A stretch of 47,145 nucleotides of DNA, from contig CAMQZX010000002.1 in assembly GCA_947039785.1 (NCBI GenBank), positions 1 through 47,145 on the forward strand, written 5' to 3'. Both the position numbers and the translations under genes were made by a program. The stretch's first letter is position 1. Each line of letters starts with the position of its first letter. The stretch comes from an uncultured Lachnospiraceae bacterium (GTDB lineage Bacteria > Bacillota > Clostridia > Lachnospirales > Lachnospiraceae). A model generated the notes under the pieces. The model saw only the letters and a program-made list of their open reading frames with translations, made no database searches and had not been told where the DNA came from. Shown here in pieces: positions 16,038 to 24,528 of this stretch.

Positions 16038-17113
16038 GCAGTGAAATTTTTTATGACAAGGCATTCATCCTTGTCGGGGAGAAATATATCCCCGTTGTAA
16101 ATCATGGCTCGTCAAACTGCTTTGACTTTGATAGTCGGGGCCGTGAGATCCCGGAAAAGCATTGGTCGGTTCTGAACTACCCTCATACCGGGAGGATGCT
16201 GTTTACTGCAGAAGAAATGCAGGAGATAGCAGCCGTCCATGAGGAAGCCAATAGGAATAACCGGGGCGGGACACGCAAAAGCCGAAATCGGTCTTTTGAA
16301 GAAGGTGAGTTTGGGCGCTGGATCCTGGCAGGGATGAAATCGGCACATACCGTGGAGGACTACAGAAAACACGGGAATACCGTGACAGTAGTTGATTATG
16401 ACCGTGACTATTGGCAAAGGCACTGTGTGTCTACGACAGAGGAATTGCTGGATAAGATCAAGGAGCTTTCAGGCCACAGCATTACAGTATCTTTCTGGGA
16501 CGACCGCCATGTTACCCACCCGCCCATGCGGCGCAAGGGAACGCCCTTTGATTTCGGCACACTGCCGGAGTTTTATGTGCTGCGGGCAGCGCAGGGGTAT
16601 TTTGTGAAGCGGAGCAGCCGAAAGATCTGGTTTGCAAGGTTTCAAAACCGTGTGGCAGAAGCCCGGGTCAACAAGATTATCAAAATGGTAAGACTGCTTG
16701 GAAATTGTTCCAATCCTGCCGTATATGCTTTTACGCAAGAGCAGGTACAGCAGATTTTTGCTACATTGCGGGATGAACTGGACAGAGCACAGAAGCGATA
16801 TACCCGGTCTTACAAGAAAAGGTTTTCGCTGTCGGACGAACAGTATGCTTCCCTGCCGAAATATCCGACCATCGTACTGCCTCTGCCGGATGGAAGCAGT
16901 CTTAGGGCAGTTGCAATCGACGATGAGAATTTTCCTGCAATCAATGTTTACTGGGATACAGAAAAGCCGGAGATTGATGGGCCAATCTGTTTTGCAGAAT
17001 ACAATCCTGAACGCGGTCCCTGCCACGAGGTCTGCATTGGAGCTTATCAGTCTGACAAGGAAGACACAGTTTATTACAAGCCATATATGGCAGAAAGGGA
17101 ATCAAATGAGTAA
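16034..17113 (+). CDS. Unknown mobile-element protein, 359 residues
   Basis: Soluble protein with no signal or membrane segment. N-terminal block YDKAFILVGEKYIPVVNHG, then SVLNYPHTGRMLFT, a central region with FWDDRHVTHPPMRRKGTPF and a basic helix (KRSSRKIWFARFQNRVAEA), ending in a beta-rich domain (YPTIVLPLPDGSSLRAVAID). I recognise no domain. The basic central part could bind nucleic acid, but that is only composition. It starts inside the previous stop (ATGA) and overlaps the next gene by 8 bases. Confidence 0.65.
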   Translation: MSSEIFYDKAFILVGEKYIPVVNHGSSNCFDFDSRGREIPEKHWSVLNYPHTGRMLFTAEEMQEIAAVHEEANRNNRGGTRKSRNRSFEEGEFGRWILAGMKSAHTVEDYRKHGNTVTVVDYDRDYWQRHCVSTTEELLDKIKELSGHSITVSFWDDRHVTHPPMRRKGTPFDFGTLPEFYVLRAAQGYFVKRSSRKIWFARFQNRVAEARVNKIIKMVRLLGNCSNPAVYAFTQEQVQQIFATLRDELDRAQKRYTRSYKKRFSLSDEQYASLPKYPTIVLPLPDGSSLRAVAIDDENFPAINVYWDTEKPEIDGPICFAEYNPERGPCHEVCIGAYQSDKEDTVYYKPYMAERESNE

Positions 17114-17906
17114 TTACATATACTGCCGCACACTCAAACTGGACTGGAAAGAAGTGTCCAGACTGATCGCAGAATGTGCAGGCAAAATTTTAGACAGAAC
17201 CATTCATGGCACAGCGGGTTATGAGGATGATCATTACTGGGGCTTTCAGGCGACCACTGGTCGTTTTACCATTGCCGAAATAGACAAGCTTATCCGGTTT
17301 GTAAATGGGGATGAGGAGATGCAACAAGAAGCAATTCCTCAGGATTCAGATAAATCAGCCGCAATCGGAGAGAGTTTGTCCCGTGCTCTGTTGGAAAAAG
17401 CTTTAAGACTGTCATGGTGCCATGAGAGTACCACGGAATTGGCTCTTTGGCTGGTCAACGTCCGGGAAAAACGGCCGGCAGTCTATAAACGGATTGTTGA
17501 GATCAGCCCGCATGATATTTGCTTGGATAATCTTAGGAGCAAAAGTGAATTGATTGCTTATCTCCACGAAAACGGTCCAACGCATTCCACGCTGATGGAT
17601 TTCTGCGCGGATTACAGGGAGCGGTATCACAACGAACTCTGCTGGAACTATCCAATCTCTGATGGGCTGCATCTTGGCACGTTTTTCGTTCTCGTAAAGG
17701 AAGGCGTTCTGGCTCTTCCTTATGACGATGCAGATAAGGTGGACTATGAGCTGCTTTGTCTGGACGATGCCAAAATGTGTGACAGAGAATCTATGGAGAA
17801 TCTCATAACGGAGTGGGATAGCTTCGACCGGGATTTACGCTTTGCCATGCGGGGGATGAGGGCGTTTTACCGCAGAGAGGAGGAGCATCATGGATCAGAA
17901 AATTGA
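17106..17906 (+). CDS. Unknown mobile-element protein, 266 residues
   Basis: Soluble protein starting MSNYIYCRTLKLDWKEVSR. A first part has an aromatic-rich stretch (YEDDHYWGFQATTGRF) and the centre is helical (LLEKALRLSWCHESTTELALWLVN). The last third has HLGTFFVLVKEGVLALPYDD. No family recognised. AAAGGGA lies 5 bases before the ATG. An alternative frame open from 16698 is out of phase with the preceding real gene and is not translated. It overlaps both neighbours. Confidence 0.65.
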   Translation: MSNYIYCRTLKLDWKEVSRLIAECAGKILDRTIHGTAGYEDDHYWGFQATTGRFTIAEIDKLIRFVNGDEEMQQEAIPQDSDKSAAIGESLSRALLEKALRLSWCHESTTELALWLVNVREKRPAVYKRIVEISPHDICLDNLRSKSELIAYLHENGPTHSTLMDFCADYRERYHNELCWNYPISDGLHLGTFFVLVKEGVLALPYDDADKVDYELLCLDDAKMCDRESMENLITEWDSFDRDLRFAMRGMRAFYRREEEHHGSEN

Positions 17907-18318
17907 CTGGCTCATCCATCTGGTGGCCAATGGCGCCTGCGATGAATGTGGTGAGGTAGAAACAGACTTTTTGCCCTATATGTGCAATGCCCACACCCAC
18001 GGGCTGGAACGCTATAGGCACTTGGATCTCCAAATGGTACTTTTTTTGCCGACGGAGGAGATTGGACGAATCCTCAATACTTTGGGGCTAAGAGTTCAGT
18101 CTGGAGAACGCTTCCGGTCTGGAGATATGGTTTCCGGAATTTATGAAGACTGCGATGTACGCCTGGATGAGTATGAAGAAACCGGGCGCAAGGTTTTACG
18201 GGTCATCATACCGGATGCGAACAATATCTTCCCAGGGGAAGGAGATTGTATGCTCCCATACTGTCTGCAGCTCTTGAAGACAGATGAGCTCTGCGTAGAA
18301 AGGGGGATACCATCATGA
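17890..18318 (+). CDS. DUF4262-like protein (tentative)
   Basis: 142 residues. CDECG and CNAHTHGLERYRHLDLQMVL resemble the start of DUF4262 proteins, which have a conserved HGL-type motif followed by a hydrophobic strand, then LPTEEIGRILNTLG. The second half (SGIYEDCDVRLDEYEE, VIIPDANN) is beta-like. The activity of this family is unknown. The family name is from memory and uncertain. It overlaps its neighbours by 17 and 4 bases and starts after GAGAGGAGGAGC. Confidence 0.55.
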   Translation: MDQKIDWLIHLVANGACDECGEVETDFLPYMCNAHTHGLERYRHLDLQMVLFLPTEEIGRILNTLGLRVQSGERFRSGDMVSGIYEDCDVRLDEYEETGRKVLRVIIPDANNIFPGEGDCMLPYCLQLLKTDELCVERGIPS

Positions 18319-18692
18319 AAATCACGTTGTATCAAATCATCCCGGAACCGAAAAACAGATACTTGATATTCAGCGATCTGAGAAGCATCCGGGCGGCAAG
18401 TGGCGGACATGTCCCGGCTGAGATTTACGAAGCAGTATTCAGCGGGGATCTGGACATCGCTGTGTCTCGGAATGCCAAAAACAAAATGGATCAAGAACTT
18501 GCCGAACTGGAAGCGGTATATGTACGTTTTAATGTATCGCATCCGGAAGGCTTCCGTGGACGGTCCATGACCATGTCGGATGTAGTCGAGGTCATCCGTT
18601 CCGAAAAGGAAAGCAGGTTTTTCTTCTGCGACCGGTTCGGATTTGAGGAGATTGCGTTTGAAAAGGAAAAAGCTGATTTTGGGCGCCTGTAG
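18315..18692 (+). CDS. YodL-domain protein
   Basis: 125 residues. The block ELEAVYVRFNVSHPEGFRG, then SMTMSDVVEV and FFCDRFGFEEIAF, matches the YodL-like domain of Firmicute mobile elements, where the consensus runs EeIYekFN, HPeDFrGhS, lSVSDVV and yYvDsfGF (recalled). These proteins are linked to polyvalent mobile-element proteins and possibly protection from host defences, without known activity. N-terminal YQIIPEPKNRYLIF also fits. The start overlaps the preceding stop (ATGA). Confidence 0.75.
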   Translation: MKITLYQIIPEPKNRYLIFSDLRSIRAASGGHVPAEIYEAVFSGDLDIAVSRNAKNKMDQELAELEAVYVRFNVSHPEGFRGRSMTMSDVVEVIRSEKESRFFFCDRFGFEEIAFEKEKADFGRL

Positions 18693-18712
18693 GGCGCAGA
18701 AAGGATACAATC

Positions 18713-18925
18713 ATGAAGAAACTGATATTGAACTATAAAGGGCGCGACAGCTGGGACAGACCGGTTTATGAATCGGAAGGCCGACTGTATGTGGATGTGG
18801 ATCCACGCAAAGGCTGGAAACCGAATATCTGTACGAAGTACAATAATGAGTTTGATGGAGAGCCGGATACGCCGATTGCCGAAGATACCGTTGTGGAGTT
18901 TGTTCCGTGTCGGGATATCTGGTAA
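18713..18925 (+). CDS. LPD28-like small protein
   Basis: 70 residues. RDSWDRPVYESEGRLYVDVD and NNEFDGEPDTPI resemble the LPD28 domain found alone or in large polyvalent proteins of phages and integrative elements (recalled family; exact identity unverified). It follows the YodL gene by 20 bases with GAAAGGATAC before its ATG. YodL and LPD domains often travel together, which supports both calls. No enzyme motif is visible. Confidence 0.6.
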   Translation: MKKLILNYKGRDSWDRPVYESEGRLYVDVDPRKGWKPNICTKYNNEFDGEPDTPIAEDTVVEFVPCRDIW

Positions 18926-18938
18926 GCGAGGAGGACGT

Positions 18939-19619
18939 ATGAAAGAATTCATGACAAAAATGGTTCCTGTCAATCTGTCAGACCGATTTCCATTCAAATG
19001 CAGGATGTGCGGCGCTTGCTGCCGGCATGTCAGGGAAAGTGTGCCGCTGGAGAGCCTGGATGCTTTTCGGCTTGCCAAACATCTGAGGGACAAAGGTGAA
19101 AATGTGAGCTGTGTGGAAGATGTGCTTGCTGCCTACGCAGAGCCTGTCTTACTTAGTGAAAACGGGTATACGGTATTTATGCTGAAAACGGTTGGAGCGG
19201 ATGATGCGTGCATTTTTCTGAAAGATAATCGGTGTACGATTCATTCTGTTCATCCGCGGGCATGCCGTACATATCCCATTGCTGTCGGACCATATGAACT
19301 TGGCGGGTATGAACAGTATCTCAGTATGGAGCAGCCACATCACTATTCGGGTCCGCAGATGTCTGTGAAAAAATGGATTCAAAAGCGCTGTAGTAAACAG
19401 GATTTTGAATTTTTGAACACGGATATTGGTTCAGCACAGGAGATAGAAAAATTACTGAAGAAGATTCCTGAGCATAACCGGACAAGGGCCGTGATGATGT
19501 TCCTTTTCTACAAGTATTCGGATTACGATCTGGATAAGTCTTTCCTTCCACAGTTTAAAAACAATAACGATAAGCTGCTGGAGGTTCTGCGCAAAATGGC
19601 GGATGACAAAGACAACTAA
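18939..19619 (+). CDS. YkgJ-family cysteine-cluster protein, first copy
   Basis: 226 residues. The N-terminal cluster CRMCGACCRH and the later CIFLKDNRCTIHSVHPRACRTYP are the hallmark of YkgJ (CxxCxxCC...C...C) proteins, thought to bind zinc or an iron-sulfur centre; function unknown. ATG 18939 follows GAGGAGG. The C-terminal third is helical and ends in a lysine/aspartate-rich tail. A second, divergent YkgJ gene follows at 19693 after a terminator-like hairpin; the pair shares FPFxCxMCGxCC and DxxFLPQFxxN blocks, so they are paralogues. In this operon they may modify or sense redox state (guess). Confidence 0.82.
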   Translation: MKEFMTKMVPVNLSDRFPFKCRMCGACCRHVRESVPLESLDAFRLAKHLRDKGENVSCVEDVLAAYAEPVLLSENGYTVFMLKTVGADDACIFLKDNRCTIHSVHPRACRTYPIAVGPYELGGYEQYLSMEQPHHYSGPQMSVKKWIQKRCSKQDFEFLNTDIGSAQEIEKLLKKIPEHNRTRAVMMFLFYKYSDYDLDKSFLPQFKNNNDKLLEVLRKMADDKDN

Positions 19620-19646
19620 ATTTTCAAGTCAGTATGACACAACAAC

Positions 19647-19679
19647 AAGGCGTCGGAATCCGGTGCCTTAATTATTTTT
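19647..19679 (+). terminator. Hairpin and T tract between the two YkgJ genes
   Basis: AAGGCGTCGG (19647-19656) pairs with CCGGTGCCTT (19660-19669) with two G-U pairs, followed by AATTATTTTT. Probably a partial terminator that lowers expression of the downstream genes. Confidence 0.55.
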
Positions 19680-19692
19680 AGGAGGAAATACC

Positions 19693-20424
19693 ATGGATGA
19701 AAGATTAAAAAATATCGTAGACAATTTTGAGGCAATGAAAATCGGTGTGGATGAGCCGTTTCCGTTTCATTGCACCATGTGCGGCAAATGCTGCATCAAT
19801 CGGGAGGATATCCTTTTGACGCCGCGAGATATCTATAACATGGCAAAGGAGCTTGGGATAACGACTAAAGAGCTGTTTGAAACCTATTGTGAGACTTATA
19901 TTGGCTGCGACTCCCGTGTGCCTATAGTCAGATTGAAGCCTCGTGGCTCCATAAGAAGATGTCCGTTGATGAAAGACAGAAAATGCTCTGTCCATAAGGC
20001 AAAACCGGCGGTATGCGCTCTGTTTCCGATAGGAAGATGCCTGATGTTTGAAAAGGATTCAAATCCTTCAGAGAAAATTTCAGCAAGCCAGATACAGTAT
20101 ATTTTTACTAATCCTGGGTGCGGTGATAATGCTGAAACCCATACGGTGCGGGAATGGCTTGGAGAGTTTGGAATGTCACTGGAGGATGAGTTTTTTGTCA
20201 AGTGGCAGCAGGCAATCATGGAATTCGGGCAGTTTTTCCGTGAAGCGGAAAAGACGGCCAGTGGGCGTATCATGGAGCTGTCATGGACAGCGGCTTTTGT
20301 CGGCTTATATCTGCATTATGAAACTGATCAGGAATTTCTGCCGCAGTTTGAAAAGAATGTCCGGGAAATCACCGCACTGCTGCAGATGGCGCCCATAAAG
20401 GAAGGCGGTAGAGCAAATGAATGA
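19693..20424 (+). CDS. YkgJ-family cysteine-cluster protein, second copy
   Basis: 243 residues with CTMCGKCCIN near residue 27, CPLMKDRKCSVHKAKPAVCALFP and an extra CGD motif (NPGCGDNAETH). Longer and clearly diverged from its neighbour, but it shares the order of cysteines and the C-terminal DQEFLPQF block. GGAGGAAATACC precedes the ATG. It overlaps the next gene by 8 bases. The function of the family is not known; metal binding is the safe statement. Confidence 0.82.
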   Translation: MDERLKNIVDNFEAMKIGVDEPFPFHCTMCGKCCINREDILLTPRDIYNMAKELGITTKELFETYCETYIGCDSRVPIVRLKPRGSIRRCPLMKDRKCSVHKAKPAVCALFPIGRCLMFEKDSNPSEKISASQIQYIFTNPGCGDNAETHTVREWLGEFGMSLEDEFFVKWQQAIMEFGQFFREAEKTASGRIMELSWTAAFVGLYLHYETDQEFLPQFEKNVREITALLQMAPIKEGGRANE

Positions 20425-21082
20425 GGATCGTAACCAGCATCAGATTATCCGAAAGGATGCTCGCAACTGCTTTGTGGAGAGCCTGAATGACGCTTTTGAG
20501 ATTGGGAGAATCCATCTTGCTTTTGCGACCTACGATCTGAGCCGTCCGATTGGACAACGGCAGACAAACAACATCCATATTTACATTGCGGTGGACGAGT
20601 TTCTGGAATTATGCCGCAAGCTGGAAGGCGGGGAACTTCGTTATCTGCTGAAGAATAAGAAGACAAGCGGGGATAAAACACCGCTTTATCAGTGCCTGGG
20701 TGGCACTTCTGCCGAAAAGCTTGCAAAATACGGGCGTTCTCGGGCAGATGGAAAAAGCCTGTCCAGAACAGCACAGCTATTGGCAGGAAGCAAATCGGAT
20801 TTCTTGTTTGTAGCGGACAGCGGGCCTGGTGAAACAGATCAGAAAGGTTTAATCGTTCCCAAGTTCGGAAGCAAGCCGGAAAATCATGTGGCAGTCAGTA
20901 TGACATTTGAAACATTCAGTGAACTGCTGCTTACGACAAGACTGCACTATTCAGCATGGCTGGGTGCATGGTATGCAAACCAATATCATCCGGGCAGCCA
21001 GCGAACAGCACAGGCACAGGAAAACCCGCAGTATCAGGAGAATCAGGGAGAAGCAGAATACGCTTCTGATCCAATGTTCTAA
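20417..21082 (+). CDS. Unknown mobile-element protein with SDPMF tail
   Basis: 221 residues. Beta-rich N-terminal part (RIHLAFATYDLS, IHIYIAVDEFLEL), a lysine-rich middle, a conserved-looking block VPKFGSKPENHVAVSMTFE, and a low-complexity Q/E tail ending SDPMF. The acidic-hydrophobic end is loosely like the protein-binding tip of SSB proteins, but I do not recognise the fold. A copy of its last 17 codons lies at 26102-26154. It is the last gene of the operon and ends at a strong terminator (21098). Confidence 0.65.
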   Translation: MNEDRNQHQIIRKDARNCFVESLNDAFEIGRIHLAFATYDLSRPIGQRQTNNIHIYIAVDEFLELCRKLEGGELRYLLKNKKTSGDKTPLYQCLGGTSAEKLAKYGRSRADGKSLSRTAQLLAGSKSDFLFVADSGPGETDQKGLIVPKFGSKPENHVAVSMTFETFSELLLTTRLHYSAWLGAWYANQYHPGSQRTAQAQENPQYQENQGEAEYASDPMF

Positions 21083-21097
21083 AGTAGAATGAAAAAG

Positions 21098-21128
21098 CGG
21101 TGCAGTCTGCTGATTGCACCGTTTTTTT
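21098..21128 (+). terminator. Strong terminator, first of three copies
   Basis: CGGTGCA (21098-21104) pairs with TGCACCG (21115-21121), then seven T. Related copies lie at 26172 and 29798, marking places where the ancestral site was split by insertions. Confidence 0.8.
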
Positions 21129-21229
21129 GCGCCTTGAGGGGCCTGTTTCAATGGACTGAATCCGAGCCAGATGCAAAGATACAGAATCAGTGGACTTGTG
21201 AGTTGAACCATTTGTCGGCGTTGGCATAT

Positions 21230-21301
21230 TTGCGAATACAAAGAAATTTTGCTATAATAAACCCTCCACTTTAACACCATACTTTTTATATATGGTATGC
21301 T
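21230..21301 (+). promoter_or_regulatory. Two promoters of the double-MerR gene
   Basis: TTGCGA (21230-21235), 17 bases, TATAAT (21253-21258) is a standard promoter. Downstream, TTAACA (21271-21276), 19 bases, TATGCT (21296-21301) has the over-long spacer typical of MerR-activated promoters, with ACCATA/TATGGT arms inside the spacer. The block ACCCTCCAC-YTTWACACCA recurs before the ABC genes at 22075. Confidence 0.62.
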
Positions 21302-21324
21302 TAACAGAACGGAGGTGGTTACAA

Positions 21325-22074
21325 ATGAATACATATACTACTTCGGAAGTAGCAAAGATTATAGGCATACATCCGAATACTGTACGGCTTTATGAAGAAT
21401 GGGAATTGATACCAAAGGCAGAACGTAAAGCAAACGGTTATCGTGTATTTACCTATTTTCATATCGAACAGTTTCGGCTTGCCCGTACCGCATTTCAAAT
21501 AGAGGTCCTTCAGAACGGACTGAGAAAAAAGATTGTGGAAACGGTTAAGGTTTCAGCAAAGAAAGACTTTGATCAAGCACTTGTTTTGGCAAATGAATAT
21601 CTGAGTCAGATACAAAAGGAAGTAAGAAATGCGGAAGAAGCCATTGCTATAACACGGCAGATTTTAGAGGGAAGAGCAATATCCGAAACACCGCCGCTTT
21701 GCTTGAAACGTAAAGAAGTTTCGGAATATCTGAATATTTCCATGGATACACTCCGAAATTGGGAACTAAACGGGCTGATGCGAATAAAACGTAAACAAAA
21801 TGGCTATCGCTATTACACAGACGAAGACATAAAGCGATTAAAAATAATAAGATCACTTCGGTGTGCCAATTATTCATTGGAAGCAATCCTGCGTATGCTC
21901 CATGCGCTCTCAGACGACCCTCATACCAATATAAAACGGGTACTTAATACTCCAAAAGACGATACGGATATTATATCCGTATGCGACAGACTGATTATCT
22001 CATTGCAAAAGGCAGCGGAAAATGCCAAGAAAATGATAGGCATTCTTAATGATATGAAAAGTATATTTTCCTAA
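21325..22074 (+). CDS. MerR-family regulator with two helix-turn-helix domains
   Basis: 249 residues. The first MerR-type domain (TTSEVAKIIGIHPNTVRLYE, then NGYRVFTYFHIEQFRLAR) is followed by a helical linker. A second domain starts near residue 133 (LKRKEVSEYLNISMDTLRNW, then NGYRYYTDEDIKRLKIIRS), and the protein ends in a coiled helix. Most MerR proteins have one domain plus a ligand part, so this is a fused or duplicated form. GGAGGTGG precedes ATG 21325. It lies before an ABC exporter whose promoter has a 19-base spacer, and probably activates both its own gene and the exporter when a drug binds. Confidence 0.82.
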   Translation: MNTYTTSEVAKIIGIHPNTVRLYEEWELIPKAERKANGYRVFTYFHIEQFRLARTAFQIEVLQNGLRKKIVETVKVSAKKDFDQALVLANEYLSQIQKEVRNAEEAIAITRQILEGRAISETPPLCLKRKEVSEYLNISMDTLRNWELNGLMRIKRKQNGYRYYTDEDIKRLKIIRSLRCANYSLEAILRMLHALSDDPHTNIKRVLNTPKDDTDIISVCDRLIISLQKAAENAKKMIGILNDMKSIFS

Positions 22075-22114
22075 CCCTCCACCTTTACACCAACCTTTTT
22101 TGAACTGCTAAAAT
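22075..22114 (+). promoter_or_regulatory. MerR-type promoter of the ABC exporter
   Basis: TTTACA (22084-22089), 19-base spacer, TAAAAT (22109-22114). The upstream block ACCCTCCACCTTTACACCA matches the one before the regulator gene (21261 onward), so one protein probably reads both. Confidence 0.62.
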
Positions 22115-22147
22115 AATGTAGTAAAAACGAAAAAGGAGGACAGGTTG

Positions 22148-22882
22148 ATGGAAGAAATCATCAGCGTAAAACAACTTTCAAAATCTTATGGCAGATTGAA
22201 TGCCGTGCAGGGCTTGGATTTGTCAGTAACACAAGGTTCGGTCTTCGGGCTGCTTGGGGCAAACGGTGCAGGAAAAAGCACCACAATCGAATGTATGTTA
22301 GGCACAAGAAAACCCGATGCAGGTACGGTTTCCATTTTAGGGATGGCCCCACTCCTGCAAAGAAAACAGCTTTTTGAAAATGTCGGTGTTCAATTCCAGG
22401 AAGCGAATTATCAAGATAAAGTGACGGTTTCCGAATTGTGCGAAGTAACACAGTCGCTCTATAAGAATGCTGCAGATTATGGGGAACTTCTGAAACAGTT
22501 TGGCATCTTTGATAAAGCAAAAAGTATGGTAAAGGAGCTTTCAGGAGGACAGCGGCAAAAGCTGTTTATTGTTTTGGCTTTGATACCGCAGCCTAAAGTT
22601 GTTTTTCTGGACGAGCTGACCACGGGGCTTGACGCAAAAGCCAGACGAGAGGTATGGAAAATCTTATCTGACCTCAAAGAAAAAGGACTGACCATTTTTC
22701 TGACCTCGCATTTTATGGATGAGGTAGAAGCATTATGCGACACAATCTGCATACTAAAAAAGGGGAAAGCCGTCTTTTATGGAACAGTAGAAGAAGCCAT
22801 TGCAGGCAGTCCTTATGACAAATTTGAAGATGCGTACTTATGGTATTCTGACGAGGGGGTAAGCGAAAATGAGAACATTTAA
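22148..22882 (+). CDS. ABC transporter ATPase of the double-MerR cassette
   Basis: 244-residue ATPase with Walker A GANGAGKST, signature LSGGQRQKL, Walker B VVFLDELTTGLDAKA and switch histidine in LTSHFMDE. It fits the CcmA/NatA group that works with ABC-2 permeases, often drug or peptide exporters. ATG 22148 follows AAAGGAGGA by 7 bases. It overlaps the permease gene by 14 bases. Expression probably follows the MerR-type promoter at 22084. It is compositionally AT-richer than the backbone genes. Confidence 0.88.
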   Translation: MEEIISVKQLSKSYGRLNAVQGLDLSVTQGSVFGLLGANGAGKSTTIECMLGTRKPDAGTVSILGMAPLLQRKQLFENVGVQFQEANYQDKVTVSELCEVTQSLYKNAADYGELLKQFGIFDKAKSMVKELSGGQRQKLFIVLALIPQPKVVFLDELTTGLDAKARREVWKILSDLKEKGLTIFLTSHFMDEVEALCDTICILKKGKAVFYGTVEEAIAGSPYDKFEDAYLWYSDEGVSENENI

Positions 22883-23612
22883 AACAATGCTGAAAAACGA
22901 AATGAAACTGTCCCTGAGGGATATGAACATGGTCATATTTGCAATCTGTATTCCACTCGTGGTTTTGATTATACTTGGCGTTATTTACGGCGACAAACCA
23001 GCTTTTGAAGGTGCAGAGTACACATTTCTCGATCAGTCCTTTGGAGCGTTGTCAACGATTGCGATTTGTGCAGGCGGCGTTATGGGGTTGCCTCTTGTGG
23101 TATCCGATTACCGAAGCAGAAAGATATTGAAACGCTTTAAGGTCACTCCTGTCAGCCCCGTAATGATTTTAACGGTGCAGGTGGTGATTTACATAATTTA
23201 TTCCGTTGCATCGCTTGCATTGCTCTATATAGTATCAACGCTCTTTTTTGGCTTCCACCTGCTTGGTTCTCTGCCTGCTTTCCTTGGCGGATATATATTG
23301 GTAATGCTCTCCATATTCAGCATCGGAATGATGGTTGGGGGAATATCTCCCAACTCTCAGACAGCGAGCGTAATTGCAAGCCTGCTCTATTTCCCAATGC
23401 TTATTTTTTCTGGAGCAACCCTGCCGTATGAGGAAATGCCGAGTGCATTGCAAAAGATAGCGGATATTCTGCCTTTGACACAGGGGATAAAGATTTTGAA
23501 AGCTGCTTCGTTAGGACTTCCGATTGAGAATATTTTTGTTCCTCTTATTGTCATGGCGGTACTTGCTGTCATTTGTATCGGCGTATCCTTTCGCTTTTTC
23601 AGATGGGAGTAA
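22869..23612 (+). CDS. ABC-2 type permease of the double-MerR cassette
   Basis: 247 residues with about six membrane helices: one at residues 22-41, a pair around 65-110, then 117-170 and a last one at the C-terminus before FRFFRWE. Blocks PVSPVMILTVQV, MMVGGISPNSQTASV and FPMLIFSGATLPYEEMP are typical of ABC-2 permeases. It is coupled to the ATPase by overlap. The cassette is likely a drug exporter, with unknown substrate. Confidence 0.85.
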   Translation: MRTFKTMLKNEMKLSLRDMNMVIFAICIPLVVLIILGVIYGDKPAFEGAEYTFLDQSFGALSTIAICAGGVMGLPLVVSDYRSRKILKRFKVTPVSPVMILTVQVVIYIIYSVASLALLYIVSTLFFGFHLLGSLPAFLGGYILVMLSIFSIGMMVGGISPNSQTASVIASLLYFPMLIFSGATLPYEEMPSALQKIADILPLTQGIKILKAASLGLPIENIFVPLIVMAVLAVICIGVSFRFFRWE

Positions 23613-23940
23613 CAAGTAATATGGAATGGCTATTATTCTCTCTTTGTGGGAGCAAAACCCGTAATAGGATTATAGAAGACACGATGTCTGCCTGCCCGCT
23701 AAACGCCTCCTCTGGGAAAATTTTTGAAATGATTTTCAGGGTATAGAGCAGGCCGCAGAAAACAACAAATTTCGCCCGGCAGGTCTTAGGCCAACCGGGC
23801 GAATATAGAAGTATTATGAAGTTGATTTACATGGTATAATACATACTCGGTAAATGTGGCATGAAAAAAGGGCTGCTGTAGGCTACCTTTATTTTGTTTG
23901 GGGGCATGAAAATCCCGCCACCACAACAACGGTTTTTCTA
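23613..23940. other. Gene-free stretch with insertion scars
   Basis: No gene is supported. It contains a palindrome with arms TTCGCCCGG (23771-23779) and CCGGGCGAA (23794-23802), and the 68-base repeat at 23779-23846 whose inverted partner lies at 29731-29798. The palindrome could be an old recombination site. Confidence 0.5.
23779..23846 (-). repeat. 68-base inverted repeat, left copy
   Basis: Reverse-complemented, this segment matches 29731-29798 at about 62 of 68 positions without gaps (hand alignment). The two copies flank the minus-strand cassette and the AraC cassette. Confidence 0.8.
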
Positions 23941-24519
23941 TTACCCGTTTTGCAGCTGTGTCATACCCTTTGTTTCATAATAATCGGTTCTCGTCATACC
24001 ATATAAATAGTAATCGCAATAGGTATTCACCATTTTACCGTCGCGGATATGTCCCTCACACTTAAACCCTGCTTTTTCCAGTGTTTTATATGACGCGATA
24101 TTTAGAACATGGACATCAGCCCATAATCGTTGCAATTCTGTTTTTTCAAAACAGAAAATCACTACTTCAGTTAATGCTTCTGCCATAAGCCCATTTCCTT
24201 GATAAATCGGGGAAAGCCGGAACGCCACCTTTGCCATACGATCATTTTCAATGAGATATACCCACATCTCACCAATTACTTTATTGTCCTTTTTATAAAC
24301 AATTCCCCAATGAAAGCTCTTTGTAGGTCATTCCTTTTTTTGAAATAACAATTCCGGGTTTAAGTCACTTTTTCCGGGACGTTTCCCCCAATATTGATAC
24401 AACGATTTGTCGCCCAACCATTCTTTTAAATCATCAATATCATCATACTGCAAAGGACGTAATAGGAGCCTTTCTGTATCAAGTATCGGTTTGTTCTGAA
24501 TATAATCTTGTAGTTTCAT
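23941..24519 (-). pseudogene. GNAT acetyltransferase with in-frame stop codon
   Basis: Reading from ATG 24519 gives a GNAT N-terminus (LDTERLLLRPLQYDDIDDL). A TGA at 24328-24330 follows FQKKE, and the same frame continues PTKSFHWGIVYKKDNKVIG, then the acetyl-CoA region (RLSPIYQGNGLMAEALTEVV), NIASYKTLEKAGF and the tail. In total 193 codons, normal for a RimJ/RimL-type N-acetyltransferase. There is no frameshift: one base change (for example CGA to TGA) splits the protein. The C-terminal part has an ATG at 24267 but lacks the first strands, so activity is unlikely. AAGGGG precedes the start. It is the last gene after the MerR-GyrI and TrmO genes on this strand. Confidence 0.8.
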
Positions 24520-24528
24520 AAAGACCCC

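Noticed and set aside
24328..24330. TGA read as a sense codon in the GNAT gene
   Set aside because: TGA ends many other genes in the window (for example 5031, 6872 and 16037), so recoding is not general here.
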